Assembly (NCBI GenBank): GCA_949752795.1
Contig: OX457068.1
Span: forward strand, 56,795,582-56,859,581
DNA length: 64,000 nt
Direction: 5' to 3'
DNA from: Hyperoodon ampullatus
Lineage: Eukaryota; Chordata; Mammalia; Artiodactyla; Ziphiidae
A model generated the notes under the pieces. The model saw nothing but the letters and a program-made list of their open reading frames with translations, ran no database searches and had not been told where the DNA came from. Shown here in pieces: positions 11,979 through 24,814 of this stretch (positions are counted from its first letter, which is position 1; every line of letters starts with the position of its first letter). Both the position numbers and the translations under genes were made by a program.

Positions 11979-12930
11979 CAAATTTATTGACTCATTCAGC
12001 CATTGAACAAATATTTACTTGTTTATTTATTTATTTATTTATTGAGCATCTATTATGGTCTCTGGGAAAACAGTGTTAGCATCTTATAATTTATGGTCTA
12101 ACTGACAGCAAAACAACAACAACATATAATTATATAATATGTTAGGTATTGAAAATTTTTACGCAAGAAAAAATAAAGCAAGATAAGGAGTTTGAGTGTT
12201 ACAAGATGATTTTTTTATATTAACTAATCAGAGAATCTTTGATCACAAAAATTCAGCAGAAACATGAAAACGGTGAGGGAATAAAACCTGCAATAATTTT
12301 TGGAGACAAGTCTGCTAACCAGAGGGAAGAACAAAGATAGTGAAGCAGGATGGAGCTGAAATTTACCTGAGAATCAATCAACTAGGAAGCCAGTGTGGTC
12401 TGAGCAAAGAGAGCATGCAGAGGATGAGGAGAGGAAGTTGGAGGATAGACAGGGCCTTGTAGACAACCATTCAGTGTTTGGATTTTATATTAAGAGTTAC
12501 AGGAAACCATGGTAACTTGGGGGCAGGACATTAAAATTATGTGATAAAGATTTTAAAGGAATTACTTGAGCTCCTCTGTTGAGAGTCAGGAGGTGAAGAA
12601 TGGAAGTGAGGAGACCAGTTAGAAAGCTAGTACAGTTGTGCAGTAGAGAGAGACGGAGATGATGGTGACTTGCATTAGAAGCAGCTATGTAATTGGTGAG
12701 AAATGAACAGATTCAGGATGGGAAAAATAAGCCGACATTATTTGTTTATTGCTTTGAGGTGGGAAGTGGTGGGAGTGGTGAAGTTTGCCTTAGCTAGATG
12801 AATGGTAGCACCATTTACTGAGGTAAAGATAAACATTTTGGGGGTTTAGAGAGTATACATTTTATCTCACATATGCTATGTTTCTGATTCATGGGGATAT
12901 CTAAGTAGAAAACTTACCCATGTACAAAAG
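11979..12930 (-). mobile_element. L2 LINE fragment, reverse strand
   Basis: It begins with the antisense L2 3' end ('cattgaacaaatatttac…attgagcatctattatgg') and continues through the purine-rich antisense of the L2 reverse-transcriptase region ('ggccttgtagacaacc', 'agaccagttagaaagc', 'gatgatggtgacttgc', 'accatttactgaggt'). Strongly decayed. A (TTTA)n tract at 12022-12043 lies inside it. L2 assignment is by recollection of the consensus, not by alignment. Confidence 0.65.
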
Positions 12931-13599
12931 GGCTGATTTTCATACGTGAATGATAATCGGTATGTCAGTAATATTTTAGGTTACTGGCAGAATAATAAAT
13001 TCAAATAAAGGCAATCCATACAAAATATTTCTGAGCAGACTACTCTAGTTATTTCACCAAATATAATCCTCCATTTCTGTATAACCTAAAGAGTGTTTTC
13101 TCTTCCTTCTTCCTTTCTTGTTTGGAAGGTGGAGGCAAGATTGATGGGAAGCAACATGTTCAGTAACGTGCTGCAACCTCTGTGCATAATTCCCAGGAGA
13201 CTGTCATTATGAAAGTATGTAAAACACAATGCTATATATAGTATCACAGATGTCAGTAGAACTAGAAAAAAAAGGTTTAATGGACTTTCAAGTTGCACAA
13301 GTATACTTACTGTGCCTGATTAGACAGACCACAATTTCTATGGCTGTGATCATCTATTTGTTGTGACATCACAGGCATTTCAATGCCACTTAATCCCCAC
13401 CTCACCATTCTCAGGTAACTTGTTTACCTCCATTCAGTTCTTCTGGGGATTTATCTTGTCCCTTCATTTAGAACATGTTCCTCTGTCACTTTATTTTGCC
13501 TAATTTGCTTTTTTATTTCTATGTATTTGGTAGATTTGTTATGTTTCCCAACCTTGGAGAAGTGGTCTTTTGTAGCAGATGTCCTATGTGTCCTATCAG
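12931..13599. other. Unannotated AT-rich DNA
   Basis: Nothing recognised. Confidence 0.5.
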
Positions 13600-14925
13600 C
13601 CCACTCCCCTCTGGTCACCAGAGCTAAATGCTCTAGGAGTGCCCCCTATATGGGCTGCCTGTGCCCTTCTGTTGTGGCAGGCTGATTAAGGTGGGCAGTC
13701 TGGTAGGCGTGGCTGACACCAGTTTGGGTTGGTTGCCAAGCACTGCCTTGGGTGGTGGCTGCCAGCCACTGGAGGACAGGGTCGGGTCATGAGGCATCTG
13801 GCTGCAGAGCCCTGGGTTATCCTGGAATTGGTATTTTCTCACTGGTGAATGGTGCTGGGTCCTGAGGTATCTGGCTGCAGGATCCATGGTTCCTAAGGCT
13901 GCTGCCTTCCCACTGGTGGGTAGGGTTAGGGCCCAGGGTGTTCTGGGTCCAGTACTGGCCCAATTGTGGGCAGAACTGTATCTCAGGATCTCTGGCTGCA
14001 AAGCCCTGGGGGTCCCAGAGTCGGTGTCTGTCCACTGGTGGGTGATACCTAGTCCTAATGGATGGGTGCGAGGCCCTGAAGGGGTCCCGGAGCTAGTGCC
14101 AGCACACTGAGTGTGGGGTCATGTCTTGGGCCCTCTGGTGTACAGGGCTGGGTCCCAGGATGCCTGTGGGCTTGGGGGATCTTAAGAAAGCCAGCCTGTT
14201 GATGGTGGAGGCTGTATCCCTGCCAGTCTAGCTGCTTGGCCTGAGGCATCCCAACACCTGCACCTACAGGCTGGTGGGCGTGGTTGGATCCTAGTGCTAA
14301 TAAGCTAGAGGGAGAGTCCCAAACTGATGTTTGCCAGCACCAGTGTCCACATGGTAAAACAGACTCCCAAAATTGTTCTGCCAGTGTCTCTGTCCCCAGG
14401 GTGAGTTCCAGTTGCCTCCTGCCTCTCTGGGAGACTCTCCAAGATCAGCAGATGGATCTGACCCAGGCTCCTTTAGAATGACTGCTTTTGCCCTGGGTCC
14501 TGGATATTTGTGTGTGCCCTTTAAGAGTAGAGTTTATTTTCGACAGCCCTCTGGCTCTCCTAAGAGTAATCCCCACTGGTCTGCAAAGCCAAATGTTCTG
14601 GGGGCTTGTCTTTCTGGTCCAGGACTCCTGAATTGGAGAGCTCAGACTGTTTGCTCCTTGGAAAGAACTTCTGCAATTGTAATCACCCTGCCATTTCTGG
14701 GTTGCCCACACAGGGGCATGAGTCTTGACTATGCCATACCTCTTCTCCTACTCTTATTGTGATTTCTTCTTTATAGCTTTCATTTTAGAAGATCTTTTCT
14801 GCTAGTCTTCCAGTCTTTCTTGTCAATAGTTGCTTTGCAAATAGCTGTGATGTTGGTGTGCCTGGGGGAGGAGGAGAACTCAGGGTTTTCCTATTCAGCC
14901 ACCTTGGCCACTCTCCCTATGATCT
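13600..14925 (-). mobile_element. Probable old L1 5'UTR, reverse strand, with degenerate internal repeats
   Basis: A sharply GC-richer block of about 1.3 kb. 'ctggctgca' recurs at 13798, 13871 and 13992, each followed by related text ('…ccctgg…', 'cactggtggg'). The right end reads 'ctattcagccaccttggccactc' in pieces, the reverse complement of a typical L1 5' start (…gtggccaaggtggctgaatag). Several open frames on both strands (for example 13633-14001 minus) come from GC-richness and are not considered genes. Alternative: the GC-rich start of an ERV or a real CpG-island remnant. Confidence 0.5.
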
Positions 14926-15092
14926 TCTTCTTGAAGCTTGATGGAGGGAAAAAAGTCTTAGCACCCTTAACAGAAAGAATTTTGAAAGTGCAAAGTGAAC
15001 CTGTAATAAGTAACATGAATTTAGATGGCATGAATTTAAAAAACATTTTGAAAATAAGTACGTGCAGAAATAGTTTAGATGAGTTAATTGAT
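14926..15092. other. Unannotated spacer
   Basis: Short AT-rich stretch between the GC-rich block and a SINE. Confidence 0.4.
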
Positions 15093-15104
15093 TCAATCAG
15101 TATT

Positions 15105-15369
15105 TTTTAAAAATATTTATTTATTTATTTGGCAGTGTCTGGTCTTCGTTGCAGCTCGTGGGATCTTTGTTGCAGTGTGCTGGCTTCTTTCTAGTTGTGG
15201 CGTGCGGGTTTTCTCTTCCCTAGTTGAAGCGCGGAGGTTCAGGAGTAGTGGTGTGCAGGCTTAGTTGCCCTGCGGCACTTGGGATCTTAGTTCCCTGACC
15301 AGGGATCAAACTCACGTCCCCTGCATTGGAAGACAGATTCCTTACCTCTGGATCACCAGGGAAGTCCCC
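15105..15369 (-). mobile_element. CHR-type SINE, reverse strand
   Basis: Reverse complement of the SINE head at the right end ('caccagggaagtccc'), with B-box 'gggatcaaactcacg', and an A/T-rich tail at the left ('aaaaatatttatttattt'). Probable duplications tcaatcagtatt (15093-15104) and tcaaccaatatt (15370-15381), two mismatches, which suggests an older insertion. Confidence 0.82.
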
Positions 15370-15381
15370 TCAACCAATATT

Positions 15382-17400
15382 ATAAATAAAAATTTAAAAC
15401 TGGAACCAATTGTCCAGGATTTGTTCCAAATATGTGAGAATAAGTTCAGAGAAAATATAATACTAGGCCTTCCAAGATATAAAATTCTTCTCTGAATGGA
15501 CATTGGGTTTGAACCCTTGTGTAATTTCTCCTTTTATTATGTAGCACAAGGTAGCAACTAATTCCTGTCATTATCATACCAATAATATGCCTTTTCTTAT
15601 GCCTTTTGCTTTATGAAATATCCATCCCCTAGACCTCAGTTATTTCTTCCTCATCCAGTGCCATCTTTGGGTGAAAGTAAAGGAGATGTTTTTCAACTTC
15701 AAAGCTTTTATATCCTTTGTAATCTAATATTACTTATGGTGCAGGGTTAGTCTGGCTTCTCTGAATATAGTTTCTAGGAAAGATGCTAGAGCAAATATTA
15801 CCATGTTGTACACCAGCCTAAAAGACACAGATTTACTTGTTTTACTTTAAAACATTCATTTCCAAATGCTGGAGGGAGAAAAGCACAAACACTTTCATTT
15901 TAATAACTGCCTTGAAAAGGTACTTATTCAACTTTTCAAAAGATACAGGGTTGAGGATGACATTAATTTCCTGAACTGCCGAAGATTTAAGGGACTGAAT
16001 CTATCCCTCTGTAGGTTTCATTCTCTCACCTAATGGTCTTGTCTGGCCCACTTCGGCCATAATCGGGATAACCTGAGGCAGGGACAAAGCTGAACAATTT
16101 AAGGCAGTGACCTTGCCCCTGGACAGAAATGGTTCAGCACCTTGTACCAGCAGCTAAAAGGATTCGTATGTATTTCCCTCTGGATATAGTAGACAGCTGG
16201 CAAAATCGTATGCATATTAATCTTGCATGGCACACACATCTTCTCTGGTACAACAAATATATTTGTAAAATCTTTGGTTCATCAAGCAAAGGATCATCCT
16301 ACTCTATTCTTTAAGGCCTGATGAAAAGTACTGAGTGATAGATTTCTGAAGTTTTCGGGGGTGGGTAAGTATTGGGGAGCTTACCCTGCCCGAAAGAAGA
16401 GGATAGAATGCACTTCCATTGCAGCAAAAACAAAACACTCTATGGTTCTTAAAGTTCCTAAGGGAATCACCATTAAACCCTGGAAATTATTTTTTATCTA
16501 CATCATGAGAGAGGAGTACGGGCAGAATGGTGTTTAATGCTTTTCCTTTCAGGAAAGTTTGTAGCATTTCAAAGCCTTTGATGTCTCCAACTTAAACTGA
16601 ATCAGTACAGCCACAAAAGTGTACCTTCTCCTCCACAGACCTTCTCACCAGATGTTTTAAAACCTACTGCTGTGTGTAACTGGAGAATTTAAGGCATTTT
16701 ATGTATTTGGACAATGAGTTTGAATGAGGAGCTTTATAAGTCTAGAAAGGTACATGAATTAATAACTTTATAATTTCATTGACTTGGTAAGGAAGGTATA
16801 TGGACCAAGGCAAGAACATTCATGACTAACATTTAAATCCCTGATTTGGGTTGTCCCTCTCACATGAAAGTAAAGTACAGATGAAAGTCATGGGGGAAAG
16901 AAAATGTTGCTGTTATTTGTGGATTAATTTCAAAACAAACTTCCTGAAACACCTTCATCTGTTTAAATCACATTTTTACACCCTGTTACTTCACACCAGT
17001 GATAAAAGATGTGTTGGAAGGAATAGTGAAATATAGTCTTTTCTTTTTAGTTAGGAAATATTTCCAACATCTCTGAAACAAAGGATTTTGTATGAGAGAG
17101 GCTGGTCTGCTTTCTGTTTGCCCTTCTGACAATCTGCCCTCCTGTCCCATGTAGATGTGCCTACCCTTCTCTTTCCCTGCCCTCCCATGCAGCACTCACT
17201 GAGAGAGTACCACATCTGAGTTACCACACTGGTGCTTATATTAGCTCCTCTCCATGGAGCTCCCTTCTCCCTGAAATCCAACTCATCCTTCATTTCTGTC
17301 TGAGGTTTTCTTAATTGTAATCAAAGATGCACACATCCAATATTTACTGACTACCTTCTATACTTATGTCACAAGGGTCTTTTACAATGTAGCTATTACA
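15382..17400. other. Unannotated DNA
   Basis: No repeat family recognised. Short frames such as 16129-16314 show no motif. Confidence 0.5.
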
Positions 17401-17760
17401 AAACAAGATCTCAAATTATATGTGTGTTATGTGTATACATTATCTATATATTATATACATTACATAATTATATACATTATATGATTCTATAACTAGATAA
17501 TTACATATATATGTATACATATGTACATATATATACACACACACACAGGAGAAAGAAAAGAAAAATGTGTCATTTGTATTCTTCATAACAATAATTCTGA
17601 GAAGTATCATGTTATACAATCAAGAACCCTGTTTCTAAGGTGGGGTTTTTTCTTAATTAAGTATCAGGGACATTAGTGTATTTAGATGATCCAGAAAATG
17701 AAACAAAAATCTAACAAACACATACACACATACATACACACACACAAACCACATTTTTCT
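17400..17760. repeat. AT-rich and (CA)n simple-sequence cluster
   Basis: Alternating 'tatacat' motifs about 17415-17535, (AC)n at 17535-17547, and interrupted 'acacat' runs about 17715-17750. Confidence 0.8.
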
Positions 17761-18156
17761 CATATATGTTTTTAGAAAATTAAAATGGGAAAAGTATTCA
17801 AGATCAAATTATGTTTAAATTGTGTTATTAATGTATAGTTTCTAATATTCAAAAGCTACAGTGTTAGGTGTGCTGGTCATCACCACCAAAGTACAATGGC
17901 AGGAAGAGTTACTGGGAAGGGGGAACATTGTGATTGTAGATGGGAGCCCCAGTTTACATCCAACCCAGCTAAAGTTATAAAATGTCAGAAAAGGGGTGCA
18001 TGTTGATGTTTAAAACTCATTTAGTCGGTATAATTTTTTCATCATTGTTTCAAATGGGATCCTAGATCAACAGTGCTTCTTGTGTTGAAATATCCATAAC
18101 AAGGGAAGCATTTAGTTAATAAAAGTGCTTCTCTCCATTTTTACCATGCACTAAGC

Positions 18157-18182
18157 TGTGTGTGTGTGTGTGTGTGTGTGTG
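18157..18182. repeat. (TG)13 microsatellite
   Basis: Uninterrupted TG repeats, ending at 'gcacgtctg'. Confidence 0.97.
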
Positions 18183-20108
18183 CACGTCTGCAAGTGGTGG
18201 GAAATAAAACTTGATTTTTAAAATCTTTATTTACACATACTTGAATTTACCCCAAGACAAAGAAGGAAAACTATTGTGCAGCATCTTAGATTGCTACTCT
18301 TACTGGCAAGAAAAGGAACTATGCAAAATTGGAACAATCTTGGGGAAAATATGGAGCTTGAAAATTATCAGACTGCTCTGTGGCTTGAAGCAGAGCGAGA
18401 CAATGTAAGCAGGGCTTCTGTCAGATGATATCTTCCACTCCATAGAACAGGTTATTTAGTTCAATGTTTTGAAGCAAATCATGGAGAAATTGTCAAATAT
18501 GCCATTTGCCTTCATCTTATAACAGTATTAAACTATTGTGAGCTCAGATGGCTTCTATTCACATGCTTTAGTCACCACCATGGACGTCCTAGGAGAAAAA
18601 TATATCCATTTCCTTTTGACAAAGATGCTTTACTGGAAGGTTATATTGGTGATGAAATTCTACTGGAACTGTCTTAGCAAAGTATTTCTTTTTATTGATT
18701 TCTCTGCAGGCAGGAGATTCACAGATAGCTGTAAACATTGAGGAACAGTTTGGGAATTTCTCTTTAGAGGACCTTATTTGTGTCTTTTGACACAGACAAA
18801 AAACAATCCCCCTCCTTTTGCAAAGTGAGATTTGAGAACTCTTACTTCTTTTGCTAATAGTGACCTTAGTTTTGTAAATCTTGGATTTACCAAAATCAGA
18901 TTGATCAAAATTTGCTGTCGTCAAGTGTAAGGTTGGAATTAATTAATTGTCTGAGGTGACGTGTCAGTTTGTATGTCAGAGGTCATATGAAAATTTTAAC
19001 TTTCACTCAGGCAAGTTTAAAAGTGAGATTCACTTAGAGTTATTGCATCTGATCTTTTATTTTATTTGCATAATTTTGTTATATGCTTTTCTTCAAAAAA
19101 TGCCAATATCTTAATAAAAATGAGAGAATATACGTACAAGTTAAAGCTAAAAATGACAGTACTTATGACAGAAAATGAAACAAGTATCTGAGTTCATACT
19201 CATATATCATAAATGCTGATATGAATTCATATTTTTTTAAATAAATGAATAAATGAGAAGGAAAAGGCAGCTCTTCCTTACAGCAGAATTCCATAAATAA
19301 ATGTAATATAAAAGAGGGAAATATAAAATCTCTATAAGACAAACATAGTGAAATTTGTCACAGATAATTTCCAGTAAACTATTCTAAAATTAATGGGTTA
19401 AAGTTTAAGATGAAAGGGTATACACATTATCAAAGTAATTTCCTCAATGTATTTATAAACTACAGTGAGAAAGATGGTAACTTTACCGTAAAGAAACCAG
19501 AATACACCACCTTAATCAAATGATCACAGTTAACATCCCCAGGAGTAAGAGGTATCAGCCTCATGACCTCTTTGATATGATATATTGGGGAGGACACAGC
19601 ATAATTTCTGGGGTATTGCTGCTAAAATACATGACCTCATCCCAATTAGGATAAAATATCAGATAAATCCAATATGAGGAACATTCAACAAAATAATTGT
19701 TTGGTACTCTTTAAAAGCATTAAGATCATAAAGGACAAAGAAAGGCTGCTGAAACTTAAAGACTGATGTGATTAAGGAAAAATTTTGGTAAATGTGATGT
19801 GGCGTCCTGGAGAGACTCTTGGAATAGAGAAAGGACAGTTCATTATTGAAATGGTAAAATTCAATAATGTCTTAGTTTAGTTAATAGCACTATAGCAATT
19901 CTCATTTTCCAATTTTGAGAACTGTTTAATGGTTGTATAAGATATTCATATTAGAGGAAACTGAGAAGTGATAAATTGGAACTCTCTGTAATCTTTTGCA
20001 ACTTCTTTTAATCTTAAGTTTAAGGTAGTCAAAAATGTTCATTTGAATTAACCTATCAGTGAAAAAAGTTTAACATTATGTATATGTCTGTCTGTGTATA
20101 CTATAAAC
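18183..20108. other. Unannotated AT-rich DNA
   Basis: No gene or repeat family recognised. Confidence 0.5.
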
Positions 20109-20310
20109 CAGGGGTCCCCAACCCCCAGGTATCCTCGGTGTGTTAGGAATCTGGCCACACAGCAGGAGGTGAGCCTCAGGTGAGCGAAGCTTCATCTGCC
20201 ACTCCCCGTCACTCGCATTACCGCCTGAACCAACACCCCCTCCCCCGGTCTGTGGAAAAATTGTCTTCCATGAAACTGGTCCCTGGTTCCAAAAAGTTTG
20301 GGGACCACTG
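20109..20310 (-). mobile_element. MER1-like hAT (Charlie) non-autonomous DNA transposon
   Basis: Terminal inverted repeats: left 'caggggtccccaac', right 'gtttggggaccactg' (reverse complement cagtggtccccaaac). The 'ggtctgtggaaaaattgtct' and 'ctggtccctggttcc' parts are typical of MER1A/B. The 8 bases on the left (ctataaac) and right (ctatacag) resemble a decayed 8-bp hAT duplication. The middle is shortened to about 200 bp. No transposase is encoded. Confidence 0.8.
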
Positions 20311-20714
20311 CTATACAGCATCTACCAATAGATAATATACAATTTGTTTCCATTTTACTAGAGATATGTTCTTATTTTTTATTAGATTTAGAAATTGATC
20401 CTGAAATTTTTAAAATCACATCTGTAAAAACTTAGGATAACCAGTTCCTTGTTTGGCTTCATAGAACAACTTTTCACATTCTCCAACACCTCCTCATCTT
20501 TTCCTCAGTCCTTACCTTTCCTCAAGTAATCTCCCATGTCTGACCTTGTGAATTACTGAACCTAGCCCAAGGAGCAAACTATGAGTCAGTTTGTGTTTTA
20601 TTTTTTAGATTTCCCAGAAGTCTAAAAAAAAAAATATGTGCCCTATGAGAAGACCATGTGGATCCAGAAGAAATGTTTTTAGTGTCAGGGAGCAAGAAAA
20701 CTCAACTAGAAATC
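20311..20714. other. Unannotated DNA
   Basis: Nothing recognised beyond an A-run near 20623-20633. Confidence 0.5.
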
Positions 20715-20719
20715 TAAAT

Positions 20720-20960
20720 AGATTACAGTGCTGGCTCTACCTCTAATTTGCCATTTAACTGCAAATCTCTTAAGATTTTCTACTTTACTATGCAACTGCC
20801 AACATCTTGTAACTCTCCAAGGCTTCAGTTTCCTGTCTATTAAGCAGGAATAATGCTTAACTTGCAAGATTATTGTGAATACCACATGAGAGATGAGAGA
20901 AAAAGCACAGTGCTTGGCAGTGGTGAGTGATAAGTAACAGTTGTCAATATCTCCATTTGG
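20720..20960 (+). mobile_element. MIR SINE
   Basis: Shows the MIR order: 'gtgctggctctacc', then 'caaggcttcagtttcctgtct', 'ggaataatgcttaacttgc', 'attattgtgaat' and 'agcacagtgcttggca'. An ancient tRNA-derived SINE moved by L2, heavily mutated. Confidence 0.75.
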
Positions 20961-20989
20961 TATTCTCAAAGACAAACTAAGTCAGAGCA

Positions 20990-23420
20990 AAATTAATAAG
21001 CCTGGGACCACTTTCTAATTGGTCTTCAGGTACGTTTGGCAATACTTGGTTGACTGCAAGAGGACAAGAAAACAGTTTGGGGACATGTCAAAAAGGAAGA
21101 ATATTCAACATTAGGATGAAGAGGCTTCTGTGACCAATCAGTTCCTAGAACAAGTGTGGGGGAGGGTGGATGGGGTGATTTTATGGGGTCAAACTGTCAT
21201 AATAAGCTTTATGGAAGTGGCTGCCATAGCAGGTAGTGTCTCAGTCTCCTTTTTGTTCATTTTCCTTACTGGAACCAAGAGATCAACCTTGACTCAGGCT
21301 ACTGTGCTATCATCACTAGATCATCATCACTGACTATGTTGGGCCATCATAGGCATCCTGCTTAAAGAGTTTATCCTCATAGTCTATCTTGTTGTGTAGT
21401 TGAGTATTGCATGATCATCTGTTGTACAGTCCATCAAGACAGCAGCTGCCCTACAGCATTTAACATCCTGGAAATGACACACTTGATGACTGATATGCAA
21501 CTTTCCAACAAGGTTTAAGAGAGTAGTCTTTCTTTGATGTCTCTCCCAGTAAACAAAATCTCCCATTTGAAGATTATGAAGAGGCTGTTTAGGAAAATGT
21601 TGCTGAATGGTGGTTTTGACCTACTAGTGATAGCACTGGTGTACATGAGTCCTTTAAGTTATTTTGCCATGTCTGCATGTGGCAGAGCAGATTCTAGGGT
21701 GGGAGGTGAACTACCTGCTGTGCTTTCCAGTCAGAAATTCATAGGCAGATAACTCACATGGCCCCAAAGGGATGGCTTGGATGGCTACAACAGCTAGGGA
21801 CTGTGATTTTGGTCAAAGGAGTTCAAGAATTTCTGAGAAGTTTGCTAGTCTCTGCTTAAGAATGCCTTTGTTTCCTTCAACCTTTCTAAGTGAGGTGGAG
21901 TATGGTGAGGGCAGTGTAGTTTTTGAGTAAAGGGAACTACTTAACAGATATCTTCTATGATAGTTCCTGAATAATGTGTGCTTCTATTAACTTGGTATAA
22001 AAGTCTGTCTGTCCCAAGTTGGAATCATAAAATAAAGCAACAGTGAGGACTGTAGCTTTTCACTACAACTCCTCCATATCTTGCATTTGAGGAGTATGCT
22101 AAGACATGGATTAATTGATGAAAAGTCAGGTAAGCCAGATTTGTAGATCCTGAGGAGGATTCTAAGATTTTCACTGACTAGTTGTCTGTCTTTTGCATGC
22201 TTAAGAAAATCCCTAATATTATTTCCAGGACCAAGGTTTAAATCCAGTTGTGGAGGACATTCTAGGCTTATGAACTGAGTTGACCTTAAAAGGAATTGGC
22301 AGATGAAAGTGGTAGGAGACTTATGAGGAAAAGGTTCAGGGAACAGAGAGGAAGAAGGTGGGCCTGAAGAACTCTGTATCTCTAACTAAGGGTACAACGG
22401 GGTATGAGGAAATATGAGGCACACAGGAGGTAGGGTTCTAATGGGGAAAGCTGTCCCTTCTTTAGTGTCATCAAAATCTTTTCTTACTTTGGCCAAATAA
22501 TCTATTAGAGAAGTTAATTTGAGTCACAATTTCACTTAGAAACTTCAATGTACCAATTATTATTATTTTTTTCCCATTGGGCTAAGCAATTGTATTCCCC
22601 TTTTCCCTAAGTTATCTCTCAAATGAGTAATTTTTGCTAAATCAAATGCTCCCCGAAGTGGTATTAGAGACCCACTTCACTGGCATTTGCTAAATGACAT
22701 TGGTGAAATTCTGCCATTTAGAGAAATAGGCACAAGAGTTAGTATTGTAAAAGTCATATAGGAAGGTAGGAGTTTTCTCAGAGGCATAGGAGGTTTAGAC
22801 TAAGGAGACCCCATAAGATCTGGTCAGTCAGTGGAAAGTGCATTTTGTGTCTCAAGCCCCTTACCTTTAGTTACATCTAAACACAAATTTGACAAGGTGT
22901 ACCCCACCCCCGCCCATAGAGAAACAAGGAGAATAATCCCTGTGTGCAAGCTCTCAGGCAAGCTTTCAGGATGAATAGTCAGGATAGGAGGGAAATCTTT
23001 TCCAGTTTTGTTGGTGACTAAGAGAAAAGTTTGTCGCCTTCAGAGTACACAGGTCTGGAGAAAACCACAAACTCAGCCTGGGAAGCTGGTTGGAACAACA
23101 GACTCGTACCTTGAGACTTCCTTCCTTATAACTAAACAACATTTAAAAGTACAGCAAGCAGAGGCAGATCACCAAGGATGTAAACCAAAAAGGGAATTTC
23201 AAACAAATGCAAATACCTAGGAATGAACAAATGAACAAAATACCAGAACTCTTAGACAAAGAGGGTGGACCCAGTGAAGAAGACTTACGATTTTGAGCAA
23301 TTGGAGAAACAGCTGCAGCTCAAAAGACCTGGGTGGGTTCAGCTCCTGCTCAAGAGCCAAAGTCCACATCATAGATCTGGTGGTGTCCATGTGTGGCACT
23401 GAGATAACTGTGAAAGGCAA
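20990..23420 (-). mobile_element. Decayed ERV1 (gammaretrovirus-like) internal region, reverse strand, large internal deletion
   Basis: On the reverse strand, 21566-21384 opens with GDFVYWERHQRKT, which resembles the C-terminal domain of gammaretroviral integrase. Just upstream (about 21900-21830 minus) is text resembling the integrase segment KVER…LKQRLA. A candidate LTR lies upstream in the reverse sense at 23420-23945. Only about 1.5 kb separates the LTR side from the integrase part, too short for a full gag and pol, so most of these are deleted. Everything is broken by stops. No second LTR is recognised on the left, where a MIR begins at 20960. The integrase call is by motif memory; the gag part is not firmly identified. 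Confidence 0.55.
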
Positions 23421-23945
23421 AACTAAGTCAGTGACAAAATTAATGAAGGTTATTTATTCATAAATTTACTGTTGGGGTTCCTGTCTTCCATCACTTTTGT
23501 TTCAGCAGGATTTCAAACGTATTAGAAGGGTGAATACATTTTATAGACCAAAAAAGAAGAAATACTGAGACAGTCTCTGATTGGCAAGTGTTCTATTACA
23601 GTGGAATTTTTAGAAGTGGGGAGTTTTTTTTATTGTTCTTAGGAACATGTGATTGTCCTTAGGATGCAAGAAGGCAAGCTGTTTGGGAACATTTATTTCC
23701 TGGAACAAGCAGGGGGTGCTGGGGTACATTTTGCACTACCATCATTGTCTTTATGGGGGTGGTATCTGTGATGTTGGGTAGTTTCTTTATATCCTATTAT
23801 GATAATACTACATGCAGTTGTAGAGGAGAAGTAAACATCCAGAATCTCAACTCCTTCTCTGAGGACAATTAGAATACATAGATTTATTCTTATTTTGGCT
23901 ATATACTTCTTTCTATCTGATGAACTTGTCATAACCTCTCTAAAT
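23420..23945 (-). mobile_element. Candidate ERV LTR, reverse strand
   Basis: Read on the reverse strand there is a TATA-box-like 'tctataaaatg' (plus 23537-23547), followed about 85 bases later by an AATAAA signal (plus 23453-23458), the order expected for U3-R. It lies at the 5' side of the ERV internal region in the same orientation. The exact TG…CA borders, primer-binding site and target duplication could not be fixed. Confidence 0.45.
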
Positions 23946-24059
23946 TAATGTCTTCCTTTGGTTTAGCTTTCACATGAAAAGAGGATGCAGATGTGCTTTT
24001 TAGGACATCTGATGAGATCTTGCCTATATCCCAGGAGTTTGTAAAGACTTTTCAAAGAG

Positions 24060-24240
24060 CCGTATTACTGAGTGCTGACAAATCCAGTGGCCACAGCTAC
24101 TTGCCTGGATGCCTTCCCGCCCACTTTCAGTTAAAACCAAACTGATCATAAATAAGAGACTAAGCTTTGCTAATGTGCTACCTAAATACTCCATCTTAAA
24201 ATGATGTACTCTGGAGGCTATAGTTCTTGGACAGCATATG
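24060..24240. repeat. Old dispersed repeat, unnamed (pair with 34045-34215)
   Basis: Diverged but collinear with 34045-34215. Shared text includes 'ctgatcataaataag', 'gcttgctaa'-like, 'atcttaaaat' and 'atgta', followed by a G-rich 'ggaggct' or 'gggggct' stretch. Both are in the same orientation. Family not recognised; possibly an LTR or DNA-transposon relic. Confidence 0.55.
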
Positions 24241-24814
24241 TCTTTCCGGAATGATGAAGCACCCAAGTATAATGTTACAACATGATTTATTCATAATACT
24301 ATTTTACATTTATTATCATTTCATAAATCTTTTTGTTTGTTTGTTTTTTTCCCTAAATAAACTGAGATTGCTTAAACCATTTTCTCTCACAATGTTTAAC
24401 ATAACACCACCTATCCTTGGCACAGAACCATGTATGGGGAAAAAGTAGTTATTTGAATTTTTGTTACTTTTTTCTCCTATATTAATTTTATATAATTGGC
24501 TTCTTCTTATTCAAACTGACAAAACAGGTGACTACTTTTAATGTTTTTTTCTTTACAGTATTCAACTACATCATTCTTTTTTTCATCTCCACAGTAGAAT
24601 TCTGTCTGTTCAGGAACTACATTTCTACAACCAAAATTGAAGCAGAAACTAACTCTGAAAGGATTGTATTGAAACTGAAGGAGGGTTTATAGACATTTTT
24701 CTCATAGGGAATCCCAAATTTTTACTTGCTAGTATGTAATTCTTGTAGCTTAAGGTTTTTCTTTTCCCTTCAAAATACAAAGGCTATTTCAAGAAGTAAT
24801 GGTTTAAGAGAAAG
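24241..24814. other. Unannotated AT-rich DNA
   Basis: No feature beyond a (TTTG)n tract near 24331-24345. Confidence 0.5.

Noticed and set aside
13633..14001. 122-codon reverse frame in the GC-rich block
   Set aside because: Overlapping frames on both strands reflect base composition and internal repeats.
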